DNA from: Fonsecaea monophora | Taxonomy: Eukaryota; Ascomycota; Eurotiomycetes; Chaetothyriales; Herpotrichiellaceae | Direction: 5' to 3' | DNA length: 62,166 bases | Assembly (NCBI RefSeq): GCF_001642475.1 | Contig: NW_019174078.1 | Coordinates: forward strand, 1-62,166 | Part shown: positions 34,826-46,600 of the stretch, one piece after another | Layout: each line of letters begins with the position of its first letter | Position numbering within the stretch: the stretch's first letter is position 1 | The notes under the pieces: generated by a model | What the model was told of the DNA's origin: nothing | Seen by the model: only the letters and a program-made list of their open reading frames with translations | The model's database searches: none | Translations under genes and position numbers: made by a program

Positions 34826-36899
34826 GTTGGCGACCTTGGAGTTGCGCGTCGCGTGGTGTTCCTGCGTCGTAGAATGGCAGGTCTGAGAATTGGACGTGGA
34901 GCCTTTACGTCGTGCATGGAAGAGACGCGCGAGACGAAAGAAGAAAGGAAGTTGGACAATAGCAGGAAGGAAAAAGAAAATGGAGGAAAAGAAAATGGAG
35001 ATCGGGGCTGCCAGGGTGTTGGGGAAAAAGGAGATATTTCGAAGCAGAAGAAGAAGAAGAACAATGGCAGCGAAGGGAGAGAAAAAGTTGGGGGGCAGAC
35101 CGCAAGAAAGCCACGCAGTGCAGACAGAAAGAAGAGGCTGGGTAAATTAGAGAGAAGACCGACGTAGTACAGAGCAGGCTGCAGGTAAAACAAAGGGGAA
35201 GGGATTTTTTCGCCACGTAAGGCGTCCAGACCCAACCTCTGACCTCTGAACAATCCAATCCCAGGACGCCACGAAACACTCCCCCCATGGGCTCTACGCC
35301 CAGGAGTGTCGTCCAATTGGTTAGTTAATCTACTCGACTCTCCATTGGTCCACGTATTGGTTGGGCATAGGATTGGCACGCCGACGTGCTGTGCTACCGA
35401 GTGCATCATCCTGCAAGTGTGAGGCAGACATGTGGAAATTGATGCGACACAAAGGGCGGCCTGACCGAGCCTGAATCAGTTTGGGGGCAGAATGAAATTT
35501 CTCTCACTTTGTGACGTGTCATCTTGGTGACTGCTGTACATGGTCTTCCGACAAATGACACCCCCAATCGGTCTAGTCCTCTACACCAGCACACCGCTCC
35601 AGTGGTAAACTTGGCGAATTATGCATTGCAACGTGGCACTGTATGAGGGTGGTTGCCTAGCGGATCAGCGCCCTACCCCTGAGTACTCGCCTGGGAGGTG
35701 TTGGAGCCTCACTTTGGGCGCAGCGAGAACAGTGCCAAGAAAGTCATGGCGAGGGCTGGAGAGGGCTGGCCATCAACTGCACTTTGCCTCAACTCGACCC
35801 TGCACCCCTCGTACCCCTGCACCCCAAACGCCCCGAACGCCCGAACGCCCGAACGCCCTAACACCTCTGCACCCCAACGCCTCCCTCTGTTCCGGCCTCG
35901 AATGGTAGAACCATGGCTCAATGTCAAAGAGCTCAATCGTCTTATTGGATGCACCGTTTGTGCCGTGGTTGCCTTCCTTCCTAGCGCAGCCCAGGCCTTG
36001 GGGGCAGAGCCGCACACTGACCAAATCTCATAGGTCAATCAATCAATCAATCAAGGAGGAGAAGGGGGAGAAAAGGGGTTTCCCCCAAGCAGGTTGTCTC
36101 GGTGGAGGCTGTGCAGTGCTGCTGTACCACCATGTCGCGCCCGTGAAACCGTGAAACCGTGGTAGGAGCTCACTCATTCGTCGCTCAGGGATCACGGGGA
36201 CCAGTCAACCCCCCTCCCGAGTCGGTCGCGCCCTAGGACAAACAGGCGATGAGTAAGGGGGCTGAGCATTGCCAGCGTGGCCATTGGTAGCCTAGCGTGA
36301 TGCAAAAGTTCCTCTGACGTAATTCTTGTTTGCCAAGCGTTGGCGAAAGTCCCCCAAAGTTGCCCCGATTCTCAGGAGGTGCCACACGTCCTGCACGCGT
36401 CCTGCACGCGTCCTACTCTTCATCCTCCTCAAGCTCGCCTCTACCTCTACAGCAGCTCAGCCACGGACAAGGACATCAAACAGTGACCGCCTTCCCAACA
36501 AAACGCACGGATCCTTCACCGCTTTTTTCGTTGCCCTTTCCGCAGCCTGGTCGAGACTGGTGCCTAACAATCCCCCCTGGCGGTGAAGGTGGAGCCATGA
36601 AAATTCAGATCAACCGTCCAGCATTACCCTGGCAGCGCGCCAGGCGTTCTGGTGGTCATGTAACACAGTTGTTTTGGCGTCCATTCTGGCAATGCGGCTC
36701 TGCAAGGCAACAGCTATTCGACTGTCCGTTGCGTCGTACTTGTGTGTTGTCCTACCACCACATTTTTCATTGCAGGACCCCCTGCTGTGCCTACGAAGTC
36801 GTACTTGGGCGTTGACCTGCCACCTTGTCTTAAATCGTTGATCTCTCCTGTTGTGTCTACGATGTTTTCTTCCACAACCCTCCACACATTTCTGAGCCA
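34826..36899. promoter_or_regulatory. Divergent intergenic region between homeodomain and Blm10 genes
   Basis: About 2.07 kb separate the two start codons. The part next to the homeodomain gene has a long purine-rich stretch on the plus strand (about 34925-35110), a CT-rich leader when read from that gene. A small minisatellite of CGAACGCC units lies at about 35828-35865, an AATCAATC run at about 36032-36052, and CCTGCACGCGT is doubled at 36391-36412. No gene is recognised here. Specific promoter elements cannot be assigned by eye. Confidence 0.5.
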
Positions 36900-39800
36900 A
36901 TGGCGAGTCCTCTCGAGGAGCTTCTCACAGCGGCGGCAAATGACCCCGACAGAGACGTGCAGCCCACGTACGACTTTGTCGGAAACCTCTGTTACCGTAC
37001 CAAGGGAGAAGCCGACCGACCAGCTGGGCTCAAGACCATTCTGGAAGGGCTCTACTTATCCATCACGACAGAGAACTATGAACATGCTGAAAGGTGGACC
37101 GACGCCCTCGAGGTCTGGATGACTCTGGAACACAACGTGCCGCGAAAAGTGCGTGTAGCGTTGGTCAAGATATACTACGACTTGGCCTTGACGCCCGGTA
37201 TGGATTCGAGTGCGGCGCAAGTGTTTTGCGACATGGTTCCTCGCCTTGTCAAGTATGTTCAGCTTTCCTGGATTTTGAAGTTCCTTTGCAACACGGCTAA
37301 CCCGCGCTGTGCTGTGACAGCAACGTCGAGGGCGAACTCTGTCTCGACCCAGGAAAAGATCTCACCCTGGATTGGCGGACGCTTTTCGAACGATTGAAGC
37401 ACGACTATCTTCGAACCTACAGCACCATTCTGAATCCAATCGACTATGACGACCTCGCCCTCGTCGCGCGATACTTCTTTGATCCAGGGGAGAGGCTGGC
37501 GGTGGCCGAGGAAATTCTGCCCTACTTCGACACGGGTGATTCTCAGGCCGCAGTTAGGGCAGTGATTATGATGGCGTTGATGTCTCCGACGCAGCCTGCT
37601 CCAGAAGCGTCCTCGGACTGCCAGCCATCCAGTCTTTTACCCATGCACTTTTCTCTCTTCGCCAAGCTGTTCCGGACGCAAGTCGCCACCGAAGTCCTGA
37701 TGCGGATCGTGTCACCACTCGCCCAAAATCACTTGACATGCAAACATGTCCCCTTTGGGGCTTTTGGCATTTTCGACGAGATGCAGTCCCGCGAGTTATT
37801 TGCCGCCATCTCGAGACTCGCCCTGATCGACGACAGGAGATCCGACGATTCTTTCCACGACGGGTCTCTCTCTTGGCACCGCCGAATGAGGGCCGCTCGG
37901 AACGCTGCCGATTGGATCGTCTTCTCGCTCTCACCCCTGTGCTCTGAGAAGCAGAACTCAATGTTGTCGGGCCTGGAAAGCCTCATCGCATCCATCACCG
38001 TCTTGTACCACCCCAATTCCACCATACTCGCGCAGTTGGACTTTATCACCAACCTCCTTTGGTACATCATTCACAGCTTCTGCAAGCGATACCACCGAGA
38101 GCAGAGCGGGGAGCTCGATACCCCGGCGGAACGGCGAATCAACGACGAGTTGAGAGGAGCGTTTGTCCGTTTGCTGAGAGATCCGATTCTCGCGGGCTGC
38201 TTCTCCATGTGCTCGGACACCCGCTTCAACTGTAGCAATGCCGTCAAGCCGCTGGCCGACCTCGAGCCAGGTCTCATCATCCCGACCGCCCTGCAACGCT
38301 TCTACGCCAGCCATGACAGCATGGTCGACGGCGACGCGGCGGAATTTAGCATGCGGCTCTTGGTGGTGCTCGGCAGCACCATTGCACGGGAAAAGGGACT
38401 GCGATGCCACCTGCCACACCTCATGAATCTCGCCCTCTCCGGCATCAACGCAAGCCGCCCGGATCTGACCAGGGCTAGCTGCCAGTTCATTCGGGTGGTG
38501 ACTTGCGACCCCCCGGCTCCCCATCTCCAATTCGCCAAGCCGGGCACGGGCAAACCCAAGCATCCTGATGCGGCCAAAGCCTGGAAAGCCTGGATCAAGG
38601 GTGAAATCGAACGCCTGAACGATGGGGGTTCTGTCATCGATCTGGACTATCGCAAACAACTCTCGGACGAGGAAGAGATCGACCTGCTTCAGTCCGGCTT
38701 CAGCAGCGTCGAAGACTTCACCTTGCGGCTCCTGAAATGCGTGTTCAAGTTTGCGTCCGACGCCTTCCACTCCGACTTCGTGGCCGAGCACGCCACCGGA
38801 GCAGACCGGAACGAGGCTGAGCTGGATGTCCTCGAGGCGGTGCTGTCTTGCTTTATGTCGTTGCCGCCCGAGATGCTCGAAGAAGCCATGCTGGCTCTGA
38901 GCAAACATGTCTTGTCAGATCCCATTCCCGAAGCAAAGAATCTGATTTCATCAATTGTCGTGTATGCTGTGCGAGCCGACCCGAAGAGCGGCCTCCGGAT
39001 ACTTCTGCCCGCGCTGGTCCATCGTATCCATGACATCATCAAAGAACACTGGATCGAGCCGAGAGTCAAACGTTGCAACATTTTGGCTGCGGACGACTAC
39101 CTCAACTATCACGTGGAGGTCCTCGGCTTCTGCCTCATGCGCGGCGGGTCCGAGCTTCTCGCCTACAAGGACCAGGTGCTGGAACTCACGCGCTTTGCAC
39201 GGGATCAGTGTGGGTCACGCGCGTGTGCCCTCTGCGCGAGGCTCAATGACTGCATGGTCACCGGCTTGGTGGAGACCTACCCGATGACGTGTGCGGTCAC
39301 TTATGATGGCCAGGGTGAGGTGGCGACGACGGCTGTCGCATGGCACACGCCCTCACCCGACGAGCTTCGAGCGGCCTGCGAGGTGTTCACGTCGGAAACA
39401 GTCTGGCTTGGAGAAACGATAGATGCCCTGATGGAAGATTACCCCACTTCGGCCAAGGAGCGTGGGACCTGGGGCCAAAGCCTCACCCAGGCCGTCAAGT
39501 ACCTCAACAACATTCTTTGCGGCATGTCGCCCGTGTTCGATCCAGGCCGCGAACCTGCTGCCGGCGGGAACGTCGGCAACCCCTGCGACGAGAACGCCAA
39601 AGGCGAGGCCGCGTTGGTCTCGGCGCATGTGCAAGAGTTCCATCGTGTGCTGGAGCCCGATGACCCTCTCTATGACAGCGTTCACCAGCGGCGGCGCGAG
39701 GTCGGGTTGCTGGCCGGCAAGATCCACGCCTTCCTCCTCAAATGCGAGGGAGAGCACGCCGAATGCCTGCGCGAGGTGTATAGGCTCTGCACTACCTTGA

Positions 39801-42657
39801 TTGGCGACGTCGGGCGATGCCATACGCATCGGGACGCACGAGAGCCCCGCAGGGACCACAAACGCTGGGCGAAGCGCTTGGACGTCGAGGGACGCGCGCC
39901 AGCGCATCCGCCGGCCATCTGTGTCATGCTCATGGAACGCTACCATGAAGAGATGCAGGAATTTGGAACCGGCTACCGCCACATGGGTGATCTCGAGAGG
40001 CGGGTGCTCGAGGACGTGACCGAAGGCTGCAGCTCCCCGTACGAGAGTGTCCGCAGCGCGGGGAGATACCTTCTCGTCCTCGCGAGCGAGATGCTGGTAG
40101 ATTCTGCCAAGTTCTTTCTTCCTCTGATGCTGGCCAAGGTGCGCGATCTCATCAAGAGCGGGAACCACCGTGGGATCGAAGGCGCGGTGCAAACGCTTGT
40201 CTGGGGGATCCCTCTGTGGAAGCAGCATTGTCCCTCCCTACTTCCCCATCTGCTCGGCATTCTGGCAACAACAGCCGCAATGGATGTGCCTCAAGTGGCT
40301 GGTATTGCTGCCGTGGCAAAGGGGGGCTTGACATACATGGGTTGCCCCAAGTTCCGTGGACGGACCGTTTTCCCCAGGGACGGCATCGCGGAATCCATCC
40401 GACCTGCCGGGGACTTTTCAGACCTGGCCGTGAGGGCGCACGAGCTCCAGCGTCAAAACAAGGACGAGGTACTGCAGAAGATGGAGGACCTCGGCGTCGA
40501 CTTGTTGAGGATGAAGACGGACCCGCAGCTCTGTATCCTCGCCATCCCGGCCCTGATCCTACCGAGCTTCGATCCGCCTCCGGTCGAGCTCCTCTCCTTT
40601 CTCGCAGACAATGCCGTCGCGGCAGACGCAAAACTTCGTCACCCGTGCATCAGTATGCTCGGTGAGGTGGGGAACATGTTCCTACTGGGGATACCCTTTG
40701 CTCACGACCTTGAACACTACATCCGCACGCAGGGCTGCGGAGGAGGCGACCTGGTCCAAGTGGTCCCCAGCCGGGATGTGGCGTGTGCGGAGCAATACCT
40801 GACCGAGTATGCAAAGCTCGGCGACGGCGATGACAGTGGTGACGGCACCTTTTTCGATCCTTCCTCCTATGGGTCGCTCGTGTGGCCGGCTCGGTTCCAC
40901 GCCTGGCGCAAAGACACGAAATTGCCCACCGACGACCCGGAGATGGCGCGAAAGGCTGCATGCATCGGATCTCTCTTTACCAAAGAATGGTTCGAAAAGT
41001 TCCTGTCCCATTTGAAGCTGGAAGAAGAGCCCTGGGAGGGAGACAAGAACGGCCAAACGCCAGTGATCTGGTCAAGCAACTATGGACTCCTGATCCATGT
41101 CTTCCGGCTGATGGAACTTGGGGCGACGGCCGCCAAGCTGGAGGACGTCGAAGATCTGGTCAAGACGGCCCTCGAGGACGGCACAAAGATAGGCCACCAT
41201 CTTGCGGCAGCGACCTTGCTCCTCGGCCTCCTGTGGGCCCCCAGGTCCAGCGCCTTCCGGAGCCGAGTATTGAAGACGGCGGAGCCCTTGCTGATCGACA
41301 TCCTGGAGCACAAGATGTCCCTGGCCGGCGGGACGTGGGCCATGTTTCTGCGCCGGCTCATCAAAAACCGCGACCCACGACGGGTTCCAGGGTTGGTGCG
41401 GCATGTCAGTTCCCTCCAGCTCGACGTCGAGGACGCGGCGCCCAATAACAATGCGAAGCTCGATACGATCCAGACTGTGCTTCGTTATCAGGGGTGGCGG
41501 TTCCGTCAAGACAACGACGTCTTGTCCATGCTTCTGGGAGCGAAAGATGTCATCACGAACGTGGAGGTCTCTGCCTCACTCGGCACCACGTTGGCGCTCA
41601 TCTACACCCCGAGATTCCACGATTCGTGGACCGACGTCCGCACCATGATCGCGGCAAACAGAGACGCGTCGTCCTTCGGCATCCGCCCGTATGAGCCGAG
41701 AAACGAGATACGGGACACGGTCAGCAAAATATTCGAGAGGGTTTCGGCGCTGCGAAAACAAGAGCCGATCCCTCATCGCGAATACCAGAGCGCAACGTCG
41801 GTGGCGCTGGCCTTCGTCTTTGGCATGTTCGAAACCAACGCGTCCGGCGTCCTCGTCCACATGGTCGATCTGATCCTCGACGATCTCTTTTTCATGCTGG
41901 ATGCCAAACTCCCCGAAAAGTCGGAGCTGGAAGTGCTCGCAACCTCGGCGCTGGAGAAGCTGTGCCGTCTCCCGTTTCGCGGCGACGACGAGCCCGCGGC
42001 TTTCTGGAAAGCCATCGTGAACAAGGCGGGAAAATCCGAGCCGATCACCCACCGCAAAGCGGCCATGAGCATGATGCGCGAGCTGTACCTCCGACGACTG
42101 TTCACCAGCACGCCGGACGAACAGAGGGGGGCTCTCCAGGCCGTGAGCGACAAGATCCAAGATTCCGATTCGAAGATCCACACCAAGGCCGCAGAGACCC
42201 TGAAGCACCTGCTCTCTCGCAGTCGCCTCACCGTGACGGGGCCCATCATCAACGACATAGTCGACCACAGCGTAGAGGCTCTGCGAGCCACGGCGATCAA
42301 GGACAGCGTGCGTCTGGCCGCGGTCTGGAGGCTGAGCGCCACGGTCTCGGCGTACCCCCATCTGATAGAAGCGCCGAAATGGATGGAGAAGGCGATGACG
42401 AGTCTCGTCCACGAGGCCCAGCTGCACAGCAGCCTCTCGACAAACATCGCCAGGACCACGGTCCGGGATTTCAAGGAGGCCAAGCGGACACAATGGGAAA
42501 CAGTGACAAAGGTGAGTCGACTCAGTAGTCGACACTTCCTCCTTCCAGACTTGGAGCTGCTGCTGGGATGCAGGCGCTAATTTCTCGCCCGCAGCACTTG
42601 CCGGAAAAACTCGTGCTCGAAATGCAGGAAATGATGGGACCGTCCTACTACGCCTAG
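36900..42657 (+). CDS. BLM10: Proteasome activator Blm10/PA200 family protein
   Basis: Three exons (36900-37252, 37321-42511, 42595-42657) give 1868 residues, the size expected for fungal Blm10. Introns are 68 bases (GTATGT to GACAG) and 83 bases (GTGAGT, CTAAT branch point, CGCAG). All joins keep frame. Family signs are a helical N-terminus containing KIYYDLALTPGMD, then PGKDLTLDWRTLFERL across the first splice, long HEAT-like helical repeats throughout, and a C-terminus ending SYYA. YYA is the HbYX motif that docks Blm10/PA200 into a pocket of the 20S proteasome alpha ring and opens its gate. The protein caps the 20S core and promotes breakdown of unfolded proteins and acetylated histones in the nucleus and cytosol. 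The HbYX tail lies in a last exon of only 21 codons. The ATG at 36900 is chosen as the first in frame; an additional upstream exon cannot be excluded. Confidence 0.95.
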
Positions 42658-43269
42658 AAGGCTTGACCAGACGACCCGAGGGGGGCAGAGTCCTGACTTG
42701 TCGAGGTGGCATGACAGGCCACAAAAGGAGTGGCAGCGGCCGGGTTGTGTTGAGCAACAGTGGAAGAAGGACGAGACCCCGGAATGAATCCCTGAATGAA
42801 TGGACCCCAGAATGAATGGACCCCAGAATGTGCACCATACCATATCTCTTTGTTTCTCCGAAAGTGGCCCAAGGCGAAGGAAGTTAGGGACGATGAGAAG
42901 AGCGCCTTCACCGTCACCGGGGGCGCTATGTAGCCCGAACCCGTTCTCCTACCCGTGCGGCATTAGGGCGCAACGCACGGTGGACTGTTCGTCAATTAGC
43001 GTTTCCCAGCCAGACAGACAGACGTTCTCAAACTGGATCTTCTTCTCCTTGGTGTCCCTCCTAATCCACACTGGTACAAAAAATGGTTCCACTGCTTGCG
43101 GAAGCCTCAAATGGTGGTCCATGGAGGTGAGCCAGGCCTACGGTACGCAGCTATCATCAAGACCCCCTAGTGGCGGCTCCTTTACGGAATCTTTAGGGGG
43201 TCGAGACTGTGTTTTGGACGTTTGGTTGTCCTGGACAGAGGACTTTGGCTCGGGGTTGTTTGTGCTTAC
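42658..43269. other. Intergenic between Blm10 and the gypsy relic
   Basis: No gene is recognised. A short tandem of GAATGAATGGACCCCA (three variants) lies at 42782-42830. A 204-codon plus frame (42800-43414) runs into the antisense of the gypsy relic and is likely accidental. Confidence 0.4.
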
Positions 43270-46200
43270 CCCATATCTCTCGCACGCCCGCATGCCCGAC
43301 GGACAATCACCGATCGATCATGAGTTGCTGGCGCTTTTATTGGAACAAACACGTAAGCAAGCGGCTTTGAGTTGTTCTCTTCCTCCCTCTCTCTCACTCG
43401 TCCGTCGGAGATGAAGTTGCGCTTCCACAAGGTCTTCTGTCTCCTTCTTTCAACTGCTCGAGCACGCATGGCCGACAAATCAGAACGGTTCCGCACCTGT
43501 TGCCATGGCATGGCATGACGCTCCACGTGCAGATTTCGAGTTCAATTGGCCGGATTGGTCCATCAAGGTGGATAATTCAATCTCGTACGGCGTCAGTCCT
43601 GTACTTGTCCGAATCGATGTCCTGTCGGCCGACGGAACTGCATCAAGGTGGTCCGAACAATCACTCTGGTTTTCCGCTTTGCAGACAGACTTTGGTGAGG
43701 GCATCTCTGATTGGCTTGTGGCTGACCTCGACTTGGCCGTTCGCTGGGGGATGGTAATGCAGACGCTACCACCTCGGCGGATGTTGTATTTCTCTGCAAG
43801 TCCTTTGACCAGATCTTCATTCTCGAGCCCGCCATCAACAACGAGATTCTGGCAGATACTGTGTCGACAAACCATCTCTTCACCCAGTGCTTTGAACGAG
43901 CGTGGGTGAGCTGAACTCGAAAGGACCTTTGCAAACATTCCGGTATTCGCTTTCTCGAGGGCGCGAGATTCCGTCCATCGAGAGTAGATCACTGTTTGCC
44001 TGAACAAGGGAATGATTTCCATGGACGAGCGAGGGAGGCATGTGAACAACGTCAAGGTTCACTCGTTGCCATCGGATATCAACCCATGTCGGTTTATTTC
44101 ATTTCCTCTTCCATCCGCAAAGAGGCACGCATTTGACATTCATGACACGATCGGGACGGCGCTCTCAACGTCTTTCCACATGGTTTCCCCAGAAATATCG
44201 GTCTGCAACACATCGTCGATAAGTGCTTTCTCGACCGGCGGTGGGCCACTATCATCGTGCATCGCTTGCATGATGAGGCGTCTGTGCCAAGCATCATCGA
44301 AGACGCGACGAGCTGGATTCGTTCTGTCCGGACGTCGAAACAAGTGACCACCTCGCTCAAAGTGCCGCAGTGCGTCTTTTCGGAACTTGTTATGCTCGGG
44401 TATTGTCGTTCCTTCAAGTCTCCGGGCATCATTCAGGAGGAATTCCGCAATTTAGCATGGTCGTTGGCCATATTCGTCTGCTTTCATCTCTGGTCCGGTA
44501 CTCGACTCTCCTTCCATAGCGGTTTCATTGACAATCACACCCCGGCGTTGGGATTGTGAACCTTCAGCGTTGTCAGAGGAGACGCGAATGGACATGAGTC
44601 GTACGGAACTCGGGTGATTCGACGCCCATTCATCAATGTCCTCTTCTTCTTGCAGCTCCGCGCGATCTGCATCTATCGCAGGGCGTCGAGAAAGTGCATC
44701 TGCGACGACGTTCTTCTTTCCTGGCACACGTTTGACTTCCAAATCGAACAATCGGATCCAAGGAATCCACTGAGTAACCAGTGCGCCAGGGAGATCCGTT
44801 GCTGAGCGATTCAATTCCGCTGCCGGCGTCAAAGCGTCCACCTCAAGGCGGACATGTACTCCATATAGCGAGTTCTTGAATGTCTTCAACACCTTCAGCA
44901 CTGCGCGACATTCTCGTTTATCGGCGGCGTATTTGCTTTCAGAACTGCGACCATATGCCTGGAAACTCTCGAATCTGGCCGGCCGGCCTTTGTTCCTTTG
45001 GGTTTCCTCTTGTGAACTGGGACATTTGGTTCGCCACCCCATCCAAACAAACTTGCGTCGGCTGCAACGATGATGAGTCCTGTGCCTGGGGTGTGTGTAA
45101 TCGAGGTAAACAGCGCCGGTGGAGTTGTTGAGGCGATCTTGGGTTCCCAACCACCTTAGTCCAGTCCCAAATGGCGCTCTTTTTCAGCAACATGCAATAG
45201 ACCTTGACTTTGAAAGCGAATCAATCAATCCAAACGCGGTAGAACGCGCAGATATCAAGGAAACCTCGCAGTTCCCTGGGAGTTGGCCACGTCACAATCT
45301 TCTCAATCTCGCTCGCGTCGGCGTGTCGACCAAACCTGTCGCAAACATATCCCACAATCTTCACGCCAGCCATGCAGAACGACGCTTTCGCGCCAGAGAC
45401 GGTTGCGCCAGCCCTTTCGATATCGGCAAAGACTCGATCAAGGTTCTGTATGTGCTCGAGAACGAACTTGCGAATACCAGGCGCAATAATAGCGTTGTCA
45501 GAATCGGTCCTTGATTCCTTTCGTCGCCATGTCGTCGAGGAATGGTCACGCCCTGTCGGGGATCCAGAATCTCGTATGAGATGCGCATAAACTGGGAAAC
45601 CGAGTTGGTCAAGCCATGCAACAGCGTCGTTTGCCGAAACAGTCCAACTGGTGTCTGAATGCCTGTAATATCTCGACAATGCTCCGCGAGGGACACCTGA
45701 TCATATCCTGAGAACCGAATCAATCGACGAAATCATGTGCATTCCTGCAAATTCTTCAGAAGACGCATCAGAAGATGGCGGTGATCCTGGGCCTCGGACT
45801 GTAACTTTGTTCGAGTTCATGACGGTATTGATCGATTGGTGTTTGTCGTCCTTCTTGCCCACAAGGAAGCCACGAAGCCTGGTTCGAGTATGCCTCGGTC
45901 CCGACTCTCCTGGATGATCTTGACAAATTCAGGCTCAAGGAGGGCCTTTGGCACGTTGAAAGGTGTCGCTTGCCATGGCACATTCATGATCAACCACTCG
46001 GATCTCTTCTGGTGGTGCCGCTTCTTCTTTCACACGACCGATCTCGCCCAAGGTCCACGAAAGGGCGATTGTCGAGTCGTCCAGTTCAACATCTTCTCAT
46101 GTCGACTGTTGATTCGCGTCCACTGTCGCAACGTCGCTTCATTACACCTTCGAGAGATCCTCCAGCGAATTCTCCTGATCTGTTTACCGTCAAGCCATTG

Positions 46201-46600
46201 AGTAGGCTTAAACAGAACTCTCTCATGTTTCGTTTAATCCACAAGACGAGTCCGACTGTACAGGTGCCGTCTGAATTCCACTTGATCGTCTCTCGCGCAC
46301 CTTGTTGATACGGCGTTCCAAAAATGAGCTTGTCCTCTAGATCAATGTGATCCGCAACGAAGAAGGGGGCACCAACTTTGATGCCCATCAGTTCAACTTC
46401 GACATTCGAGACGAGGCCGATCAAATGGTTTCCATTCGCCCTTGAACGAGATCGCGTCCCCTCCTCCTTGTTCTTCGATCGGCATGCATTGCCAATCTCT
46501 CTCGCGCTGAGTCGAGACTCATGACGTTCACTAGCGCGCCTGTGTCCATCCATGAGAGCGTTTTCGTCTCCTATACTGAGGTCCAGCAAGGAGAGCTACG
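43270..46600 (-). pseudogene. Gypsy-type (Ty3) LTR retrotransposon pol relic
   Basis: Read on the minus strand in changing frames, domains follow gypsy order. First is an aspartic protease with DTGA at 46546-46535 in the context WMDTGALVNVMSL. Reverse transcriptase follows at about 45730-45220 (FSGYDQVSLAEHCRDITG, LTNSVSQFMRISYEIL, KIVTWPTPRELRGFLDICAF). RNase H lies at about 45090-44640 (VAADASLFGWGG, KYAADKRECRAVLKVLK, KNVVADALSRRP). A zinc-binding integrase start lies near 44350-44095, and the integrase core at about 43960-43490 (VVDGGLENEDLVKGLAEKYN, then a frame reading YHPPANGQVE). Indels shift the frame many times and there are scattered stops, so it is inactive. Unlike the copia relic, it shows no all-TAA/TAG pattern. 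LTRs were not identified next to it. Confidence 0.88.

Noticed and set aside
38302..40631. Several minus-strand frames of 100-316 codons
   Set aside because: All are shadows of the 1868-residue Blm10 frame.
41576..42838. 420-codon open frame on the minus strand
   Set aside because: It is antisense to the last part of the Blm10 gene, which is supported by splice sites and the HbYX tail. GC-rich codon use keeps the opposite frame open.
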